Positions 56,142 through 64,000 of a stretch of 64,000 nucleotides of DNA are shown here, piece after piece (positions within the stretch are counted from its first letter, which is position 1; each line of letters begins with the position of its first letter). The notes under the pieces were generated by a model, which saw nothing but the letters and a program-made list of their open reading frames with translations, ran no database searches and was not told the origin of the DNA. The stretch lies in the NCBI RefSeq assembly GCF_002999335.1, contig NW_020312114.1, forward strand, positions 248,001-312,000. Direction: 5' to 3'. This stretch comes from Cyclospora cayetanensis (taxonomy: Eukaryota > Apicomplexa > Conoidasida > Eucoccidiorida > Eimeriidae). The position numbers and the translations under genes are program-made.

Positions 56142-56395
56142 TGAGTCGGAAAACGGCGGAGCCTTCGGCAGCAGATCCTTCACCGCAAGTGACAACCTGT
56201 GCTCAAACGCCATTAACAGCACGCACCCTTTCTCCAGTGCAGCAGCAGAAACCTCACAGGCAACACAAGCAGCCAGATCAGCAGCATGCAAACTATGCCC
56301 TGCCCCCTGCAGCAGCACTTTTCGAATCAGCAGAATGCACCAGTAGAGATACGACGCCAAACCACTCGCCCGCTGCTTCCATCCGAGAGGATTAA
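52659..56395 (+). CDS. Triple CCCH zinc-finger, Gln-rich RNA-binding protein
   Basis: Two exons: 52659-52963 and 53740-56395, 986 residues. The intron (776 bases) is TT|GTAAGT...GCTGCAG|C, phase 2. The fingers appear only after splicing. Finger 1 (about 64-90) is [20 protein letters not shown] followed by PHSH. Finger 2 (about 105-138) is LCPGIEFRR...[13 protein letters not shown]. Finger 3 (about 148-170) is [20 protein letters not shown] followed by H, after [11 protein letters not shown]. This array resembles Unkempt-type and plant TZF proteins, which bind mRNA and affect its stability or translation. The remaining ~800 residues are low complexity: many poly-Gln runs (the longest about 19 Gln, near 55075-55130), poly-Ala and His-rich patches. 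No other domain is visible, so the tail is probably disordered and may drive granule formation (inference). Confidence 0.85.
55069..55148 (+). repeat. CAG repeat encoding poly-Gln
   Basis: A near-pure run of CAG/CAA codons in the zinc-finger gene, with shorter runs at 54180-54240, 54937-54962 and 56115-56142. The Ala- and Ser-rich ORFs in the other frames and on the opposite strand across 53.9-56.5 kb come from these repeats. Confidence 0.9.
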
Positions 56396-57777
56396 GCTTC
56401 CCCCATTTGGAGCAGCAATGGTGTAAACGCATGCATCTCAGAGCTGCGTGTTGCCCTGCACGCAATCGAAGCCCCACCTGCAGCAATTAGCGCTGCGCCT
56501 GCTGCTGCTACATCAACTGGAGCTGCCACATGTAGTCTAGCTGCATTCCTTGAGATTCTATGCTGGCTTTTGCCTCTCGAAAGGTCCTTACAGCCTCGGT
56601 GCCAAGCACCAGTACACCCGGCAAAATTTGCAGCAATCCGTATGCGCTGCATGCTTGTACTTAACATATACCTTGGCAGATACGTCTGTGCATACTCCGT
56701 GCCCCCGCGCCTAAGTGTGTATAAAGTATAAAGCTCTACGTGGGGGCATTGCCTTCATATAGATATGTATATTATGCATGCAGGCAAACGACATGTACAT
56801 GACTGCACATACACGTAAATGTGGATAGCGTCTACATATATATATGCATTACTATATGCCGACGTAAATGAAGTCTACGCATATGGTTAAAGGCATTTGT
56901 CAGTGTGTATATACAGCTTTTTAGAGCTGAGGCACCCAGAAGACAGGAACGGTGGGTAGGGCCTCAGGGGTATCTGCAGATCTTAAAGCAACCGTCCAAG
57001 TTGTGCAGATCTGCTGGAATATAGGTATGCGTGGCTCCGTATAACGATAGAGGTATCCAACAATGCGCATTTTTCTATACCTGCATATCTTTCTCACGTA
57101 TCTTTATGTGTGTGCATTCATACGTGTGTACATCTGTAAGCATACACCAAAAATGATATGCGCACACACCAGTTCATACTGGGACAGAGATGCCCTTGGC
57201 AGATGCAATGGATATGACAGGCTGCAAAGGCGTGTGTGGGCGCGTGTATGTACAATCCTGCTTTTGCCTCCTGGGGGTCTTTTTTTCTTTGCCCTACCTG
57301 CAGTGACGGCAAAAGTGTATCTGCTGGAGTAGCAGCAAGAGTGGCTGAAACAACAATAGGGGGCAGTGCGCGTTTTGCGTTTGGTTGAAAGAAAATCAAC
57401 AGCAAGAACAGCTATTCACGACCAAAGAGGAAGATGTCAAGGAGAGGCGACACGTAGTGGGTCTGCATGTAGCCATTTCTGCGGACAAAAGCACATACGC
57501 ACGTATAGAGTGGGAACCCTCCGGTTGCAATAGTAGACAGTGTATGAACCGATGCAGACAGATTAGCGCACGGACACGTGAGCAGGTAGGGAAGCAGTCG
57601 AACGCGCACGGAGAGGCTGATAATATACAACCGAAAGAAAGGGGCAGAGGAAGCATAAAATGGGTGATACAGGCAGCCATATACTGATGCACCGGATGCG
57701 CGCAGACTTGGAGGCAGGCAGATGGTAGAGAGCAGGAAACGCAGCAGCAAATGCAAGAGAACGTGTAGAACAGATTG
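56396..57777. other. Intergenic stretch with ATAT-rich patches
   Basis: TATATA and GTATGC-rich DNA at 56755-56915. ORFs at 57063-57818 on both strands are short, rich in Cys/Tyr/Ser from simple sequence, and unconvincing. Confidence 0.4.
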
Positions 57778-58330
57778 TCACCAGGGCTGTCCGACAGCGA
57801 AAATGGGACCTGACCCAAGAAGCCAGAGGGCTTCAGCGGCTGTTAAATTCCCCGTTTCCTGATCAGCGTAAAGGGTCAAAGCTGTTGAAACAGGTGCATG
57901 CTTGATGGGCTCAGGGGGATAACGCAAAGTACTACTTGCAATGCCCGTGCACACTGCCACTGTTGCACTTGGCAGGGCACTACCTCCAACAAGCTGCACA
58001 TAGGTGTCACGCATAAGTGCTTGCTGCATAAATGTGCGTTTTGACGCCTGTCTGTATATATGCAACACAACTACTGCACCTGGGATTTCCACTGCATGAT
58101 GATAGTCCCTTGGGCAGCAGTAGTTGATTGGCATCTGCTATTTTGTAGAGCATTAAAAGCCAGTGCGGTGCATGCTCCTAGACCGTCCGTACGCATGATT
58201 CTTATACCAGAGAATCCCCACAAGGGAACTTGCGCGCTGGTATTCCAGGCTCTCTCGAGCCAGCAGGGAGGAGGCTGCGCCGTAGGCAGAAAATTAGTGT
58301 GAGAACCCCGAGCAGTATCCGGTACAAAGG
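57778..58330 (-). CDS. Possible 3' exons of an unrecognised gene
   Basis: The last exon candidate, 57778-58092, reads GAVVVLHIYRQASKRTFMQQ, then VQLVGGSALPSATVAVCTGI and ends GSGPIFAVGQPW before TGA. Upstream (58205-58330) another frame encodes PCWLERAWNTSAQVPLWGFS and ends G|GTATAAG; joining them across a ~110-base intron ending ATCCCAG keeps phase 1. That frame also stays open to 58100 (GACTALAFNALQNSRC), so a frameshifted single exon is the alternative. Codon use looks genuine and two cysteines are present, but no family is recognised. Further 5' exons would be needed for a start. It may be a pseudogene. Confidence 0.35.
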
Positions 58331-60596
58331 GGCGTTGTGGGCTTCAGGGACCATACAAGAGCCTTTTGCTATTTGAATAAGCCCCTAAGAGATGCCCCGG
58401 CTGCAGACCAGCTATTGCCGCTTTGCTATCATACTTGCTTGCTATAAGACACCGTGTCCAAACAGCAGACCACTTTTCGATCGGCCCATATTGGCTTGGT
58501 TTGGTGTTCTCCTGGGCCTTCTCGAAACAGGTGCCCAGCAATAATATCCAAAACGAATCATTTGTACGTGTGGGAAGGCGCACAACGCAATGCTTAATTT
58601 GCATTAACTTCCGAAGAGCCCGTGAGAATCTCGCTTTCACGAAGCAGGGACTCGTTAGTCCTAACCTTGGGGATAAGCCCAAAATTGAAACAAGTACTCC
58701 GTATGAATGTTCTTCTAATTCCACATTTTCACGCGCTAAAGACTGCCCTCAGCACGTCTGCAAGTCAGGCCCCAGTAGCCATGCGAAGGCCCACTGCTTC
58801 TGGAGCAAGTCAGTGTTGCAAATGGACACCCAATGCTATGCAGTGACGACACTTATAAACCGTTCGACTATCATGATGGCTTCTGGATGAACTGGTTTGT
58901 GCAAGCCAAGTGGGGCCTCGGGTTAATGCCGTTCTCACACTATCAGTGGGCACCAGGGCCGCGACAGACACAAGTCCCTTGCTTAAAAGGAAGCTCTAGT
59001 TCGCTGATGATTCTTTGCTTCCATCCACAGTGAAGCTTTATATTATTATTGCCAAGCTGGGATGTGGGGAATGGCATGTAATTAATTTGCATAATATGGA
59101 ATAGGCTGCCCCAAAAATGCTTTAGTCGAACAAAAAATAATGTCAGCTTTAGTGACGGCAAAATCACCAGCAAGTGCGATTTTTACGGCCTGAAAGCTTT
59201 ATTGGCCTACAGGAGCGTAGTGCAGGAGGATTGCTGCTCCAACTGCTGTTTGAGCAGTTTAAGCCGCCCTCTAAGCACTGGCATCTGAGGAACTAGGATG
59301 TCAGGATGAATTTAGTGTAGCACGGCTGTCAGCATCTAAATTGAACCAGCACAGGTGCACGGCTACCTACACAAGAAGCTTATATGAATTTTATGTGGCT
59401 AGGGCAATTGTGGTTGCAGCGGGCTGCGCTACAGATAAGGCAATTTCCACACTAGCTACATACAAATATCTACAGAGTTTATTTGGTTTGGTTGTTGCTG
59501 TATCTGTTTTATTGCGGAGTACTATAAGATCAGCGCAATCGAAATCAATATTGTGGTCCTGCGCACTAGTTACTGGGACTAGCTAGCTGTGAATACTTGG
59601 GGTGCAAAGAGAATGCAATACTCTAGCTGCCCCTCTCACCTGATGTCAAATCCCTGAGGGGCTTAGGCAGGAAAGAGGTAGTCTTTTTTATAAGGACGCG
59701 CTGAATGCTTTTGATTGGATCTATTTTGAATATGAAGTTGAGTTTATTTCATATTAGAGCTCAAATGTAGCATTTTAGGTGGTAGCATCCTGTGATTCTA
59801 TGCAGCTGTGCCCCCACCGACTGTGATTACAGAGGGATATCATGCTGCTCTCAGAGTTTTTCTGGTTTTCGGTATAGCCATCTGAGAGCTCAGTCAATTA
59901 TTTTTAGCATGCAACGGTCTGTGAAGAAAAATCTTTGGCGACGGAGCTGAACAGTGAAGCAACACCTACTGGGGCGGGAGAGGCCGGCTTACCAGCTAAT
60001 GTGAGAGCAGTAGCTTTACACCTGGTAGAGGGGGATTATTTGTCAGCGGGTAAGAAGATTATGTATGCGTAAATAATGATGCTGACCAGAAATGTGTGAA
60101 GGCTTTTTGGGTTGACAATAAGTCGACGGCTTCACTAGCCGTTCGGAGATTTACCTCGCTTGGTATGAATAAATGAAGGGAAACAAGTGCTCTTTACTGC
60201 TTGTCTGCTCGAGGGTGGTAAGTTTTGTGAGAACATTTCAACACGGAAAGCTGTCTGCAGATCGGTATATCAAAAGACATGCAGCTTTGGTTAGCCGAAG
60301 CCATAGGCAGACAAATGGCTGCGCTATCAGTTGTTTTCCTCAGGCCAACCTGAAGTGTCACCTTAGGTAGCTGGAGGCTGGGCAGCAACTCAGTGATTAA
60401 GCACCTGACCACTAGACTTCTCAGACGGTTAAATCAAGATTTGAAAGCCATATACGCACAACTTCTGCATCATCGGCTAAAATGCATGAGCCACGCCCAG
60501 ATTCTTGGAGGATGGGTTTGTGTCAACCAGGCACGGTCTCCAGTCTGATGCAAACTAGAAAAGAATGTCAGAGGTAAACACCGCCTCTAGGCACCC
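58331..60596. other. Gene-poor stretch, no supported gene
   Basis: AT-rich DNA. The opposed ORFs at 58344-58724 (minus) and 58423-58890 (plus) overlap and neither shows a recognisable domain. A tRNA-like arrangement of short stems near 60388-60455 was considered and not accepted. Confidence 0.35.
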
Positions 60597-60998
60597 TTAG
60601 ACAGCCCCCAGCACTGCACCTGAAGATATTGTAGGAGAATCGTCCAACTGTTCCGTAAATGCAAGCACATATAAAATCCCTAGGAACGCGAACAGCAGGA
60701 CAGGCCTAGCGGAATCAGGTTGTTTGGCAAAGAAGGCAGATAAGGAAAACATCGACCCCGTCACGAAGGCTGCGGCGAGTTGAATGGCGCTACAAAAGAT
60801 AGAGGCGCAGAGAAGGACCAACCACGGGCCAATTCTGCATCTATACAATTTCACATTGGTAGTCATCATCTGCAAGCGCTTTCTGTTACTAGATGTGAAA
60901 TGGATCTGTTATGCGATGAAACGATACTTACGCAGATCCTAGGTTGCAGGTTGGCCGATCAGCGGCAGAAAACAAGGACCCCGAAGACTATGGCAGTC
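60597..60998 (-). CDS. Possible multi-pass membrane protein, 3' exons
   Basis: A 78-codon exon at 60597-60834 (acceptor GATGCAG|A) contains two hydrophobic segments: WLVLLCASIFCSAIQLAAAF and VLLFAFLGILYVLAF, followed by an acidic TEQLDD and a Ser/Ala-rich end. Upstream, a short exon ending GC|GTAAGT at 60932 joins in phase 2 (CNLGSA-IGPW). No start was found and the family is unknown. Hydrophobic ORFs can arise by chance, but the strong donor and matching phase favour a real gene. Confidence 0.35.
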
Positions 60999-61649
60999 AG
61001 AACTCGTAGTAGGGTGCAATTAGCATGGTCCTTGTTTCCTCTATTCTACTGATGTACAATGCGTAAAATCCTAGGATTGTCAAAGGTGACCCGTTGGAAG
61101 GTGTGTGTGCGGTCACAGCTGCGCGCATCAGTCACCAGGAACAAGCGCATTTAGGGTTTTTCCAACAACAACGCTTCATTATGGTGAGAAGGGAAGAATA
61201 GTTAGCCCAACAAGCTGAGCCATAGTCTTTACGCTGGTGGATCAACAGAGCTGTACGAGAAGTGTTCTGGGCATGCATCCCGTCTTACCAGCTTCACAAT
61301 TAGTTGTTTCCTCAGTTATTCGACTAAGCACTCAGCAAAGGAACAGAGGGAACTGAAAGGTACCAAGAAGGGCCTCGTTTATGTGCTATGTCAGTTCGCA
61401 GGCCGGCCACCTTCTTGGTCGTGCAGCACACCGTTTTGAGCTAATTCCTAAGTCACCTGTAAGCTGTGCTCCTCAGCATTCTATGCCTTCACAGCATGAA
61501 TAGAAGACTGAGATCCACAATGGAGGCTTTCATGAGCGAAAAAGCACGACAAACAGCAGAAATCGACCAGCGCATCTCGGAATAGCCTGGTGCTTCTAAC
61601 AAAAAAGGGCAGGAGGCAGGGAATATGCGATAAATTTAGGCCCTTGAAC

Positions 61650-63560
61650 ACGATTACTGCAAAGTAAAAGTCTCGATGCATCATACCGCAGAGCTACTTG
61701 ACGAACAGCAAGGCACAGCAGTCTACGTGACATTTCGTTTCACAAATGCCTGCGTGCATGTCTTCATTCACCCTAAAAGCAGGTACGTAACGGCGTTCCA
61801 CACACGCAGTCGCAATCTCGCGTACACCCCTATGCAATTTGAACTTGCTATTGTCTACGCTGAGCGGCCGGTTCAAGTAGATTGGGAGCTACATGGGCCT
61901 ACCAAGAAGGGCTGGACTGCTGCTACACGGTTAACATTCGGCCGCATGTCCAAAATCACTTGCAGCGCCTTGAGCGTGCTCTTCAGCTTTTACGAAACAA
62001 GTGGTGGTATGCGAAGGCACACGACTGTTTGGGTTTTAGAAAAACCATTGAGGTTTTGGGATCTCATGCTTCCACTGCAGAAATTGAACCCGAACAGGTG
62101 AAAATTGAAGCCATCCAGACGTGGCCTTGATTTTGTTCGCATTTGTGCAAACGCTTCACAGTTCTACAGGTTTGAATTTTATGACCGGAATTTCGTTTCT
62201 GCACTTGCTCGGATCGCTGGGCCTTTGGCTGACCTGCAAAGGAGAAACCGCTTTGTGAGTTGGATGGAGAAGCCTAGTACCGGAGAAGTTGCAAGGACGC
62301 ATATCGGCAACTTTCAAACTTCTCTGCCACTCGCGCTGCCCAAGTATAACCGCTACTTTTACCTAAAACGATTTTTGACGTAAGTTTGGGTGCTACTCTC
62401 GCTCCAAAAGCTGCGACTTCTTCTGAACACCAAGGTACTACTTGTTTTCCTCATCGCTTCACTGAGGCTGCACAACGATATCCAAAGCAAGGACAACATC
62501 GGTATGATGAGGCATAAAAATAAGATTTTTATTTGGTCTCAGCAAACCTTCTAGGACGTTGATAATCCCAGCACTGCTTGTTGGCTTGGCTGACTCCTGC
62601 AGTACGACTTTACAGTGAACGGTTCTAGGAGCATGACCGCCATGGCCGCCGACGCACTCCCGTGACGCTCCGAAAATTTACCAGTGGGCATCTCGAACGC
62701 GGTCTCTCTACCAAAATCGCGTGAGCCTCATGCTTTTGGTTTCCATGAATCCGCCACCTGCCAAACTTCAGAATGGCAGAAGGGTGAAGCACTGCCAAGT
62801 CGAGCGTGGACTGCTGCGGTACAAAACAAAGAGGCGTGTCAGTCGCCTGTGCATGAACACTTCGCTAACCAGCAGCGTTTTGCGCAAGCATATGATTGTT
62901 TGTCTTCGAACCATGGTGTCATTCAGGCTACTGAGGAAAAGCTCTTGCGGTGCTTTTCGTAAGAGTGTATGCGTCATACAATGGCGTATACACTATGATT
63001 TCTAGATTGTCAGAAGTTGAAGCCACCCAATCCTACTAACTCGTCCATTTACAATAGTGTTTGTAGAGGCATTTGGGATGATTTGATTATGGACATTGTT
63101 TTCAGACTGCGAAAAGTCAAGGACCAGGACAAAGTGTACTTTGTCCTTGGCGGAATAAGCAAGCAAGTCCATTCCATCCCTTGCACCAGTTCTGTCACGG
63201 TTCGCTCAGTCAATCAAAAATTCTTTGGTCATATTTGGACTCTTCACAGCCTTTTAAAGGATCATCACCACGGAGAGCTATCTAAAGTTCGCTACGGCTC
63301 TTTGGCTTGCCTTTATGACTCGCCTATATGCTGGCTATAGTATGACAGATGCGAACCACCCTGAGGCAGATGGACAGAGAAAGTGTGCCAACGACACTCA
63401 TTCAACGGTGCGTTTTGCAGGTGTACGCGTACAAGAACCCAATTACTTGGCTTAAACTTCTTCCTGGTGCTGAATGAGCTCACAACAGAACATTGCACCG
63501 GTTCAGGCGTTGCTTTTCGGTATCGCTGCTCCACGCTGAGTAGCCCCTTTCCGATTCATG
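61650..63560 (+). mobile_element. Ty3/gypsy retrotransposon pol remnant (RT, RNase H, integrase)
   Basis: Pol domains lie in Ty3 order over about 1.9 kb, with frameshifts and stops. RT palm at 61676-61850: AELLDEQQGTAVYVTFRFTN, then IHPKSRYVTAFHTRS and YTPMQFEL (usual form KTAF.TR...Y..MPFGL). RT thumb at 61940-62127: HLQRLERALQLLRNKWWYAK, EVLGSHAS, then KIEAIQTWP. The Y(I/L)DD site between them is lost. The connection domain at 62130-62290 has ANASQFYRFE and IAGPLADLQRR. An RNase H scrap lies near 62380-62515. Integrase zinc-binding region at 62860-63035 has NHGVIQATEEKLLRCF and a CQKLK. Integrase core at 63065-63340 has IWDDLIMDIVF, YFVLGGISKQVHSIPC and a decayed second Asp. A C-terminal part at 63345-63540 has NHPEADGQ and QALLFGIAAPR. 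LTRs, gag and protease were not found. Confidence 0.85.
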
Positions 63561-64000
63561 CCTGAAACTTGTGATCCATGTTAAGTAGCAGCCTTTGCTT
63601 GCAGGGAAGCTCATAGAACAGCTGGCTTGTGCACGAAAATGTATGTGTAGGGATAAGGAGAGACAAACATAGAACTGTGATAAATGAGTGTGGGCTGCGT
63701 GTTTTACGCCTGACAATTGACCCAGGTCGTTTCACAGGCTTGACAGAATGCATTAGAAGGTCTTTTAACGAATAAGAGTGTGGACAACTGACTACGGCCA
63801 TCTGCGATTCTCCAACAAATCAATGCCTACTCTCTCGATTTCCCCTCTAGTGGGAGGTGCCACATGACTCTCAACATTGGATTCCTAAATAGTTAACAAA
63901 ACGCTCAGGATTGTTCTCAGGCTTTGCTGCTCATATAATTGGCCTAGGCCGATGCGGAGGATCTATAGAGACCCGTTGAAGCGCTGGAATCTAGGATAAG

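Noticed and set aside
60388..60455. tRNA-like sequence
   Set aside because: The A-box and B-box-like stretches are poor and no stable cloverleaf with an anticodon loop could be drawn.

Overview
The window looks like nuclear chromosomal DNA of a coccidian apicomplexan of the Eimeriidae (Eimeria or Cyclospora). The reasons are: intron-rich genes with clean GT-AG junctions; long Gln and Ala runs encoded by CAG/GCN repeats; nuclear-encoded organelle proteins with secretory or transit-like leaders; scattered AAACCCT-like heptamers; and Ty3-type retrotransposon remnants. The exact species cannot be fixed from the sequence alone. No bacterial operon, CRISPR array, phage, rRNA or convincing tRNA was seen. 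All exon models below were built by hand from splice consensus, phase and protein-family fit; no alignment was run.

Layout. Gene-rich, GC-rich, GGGCCC-rich blocks alternate with AT-richer, nearly gene-free blocks. Block 1 (1-3.6 kb): the 5' part of an MSH1-type MutS gene (minus) and, divergent from it, a three-exon gene for an apicoplast-type ribosomal protein uS9. Block 2 (3.6-13.9 kb) is gene-poor: a decayed minus-strand Ty3 element (about 4.7-6.9 kb), one copy of an unexplained dispersed repeat (7.8 kb) and a five-exon gene for an orphan secreted protein. Block 3 (14-39 kb) is gene-dense: an F-box protein, a Sua5/YrdC tRNA-modification enzyme, a Brl1/Brr6-type nuclear-envelope protein, a secreted coiled-coil protein, a low-complexity ORF, an 11-exon WDR44-like WD40 protein, an SCP1/NIF-type phosphatase, and a secreted PAN/Apple-domain protein. 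Block 4 (39-43 kb): a second retroelement scrap and the second copy of the dispersed repeat. Block 5 (43-56.4 kb): a coiled-coil gene with a probable GC-AG intron, a Whirly-like organellar protein, a LysM protein, a small secreted protein and a Gln-rich triple CCCH zinc-finger protein. Block 6 (56.4-64 kb) is gene-poor: two uncertain gene fragments and the best preserved Ty3 pol remnant (RT-RNase H-integrase, 61.6-63.6 kb).

Several genes serve organelle genome upkeep and expression (MSH1, uS9, possibly Sua5 and the Whirly-like protein), but eukaryotic neighbours need not be linked in function and no operon logic is claimed. I found no defence or other multi-gene system. The most notable items are the MSH1 gene with a secretory-looking leader, the Whirly-like and Brl1/Brr6-like proteins, the three retroelement remnants and the unexplained dispersed repeat.
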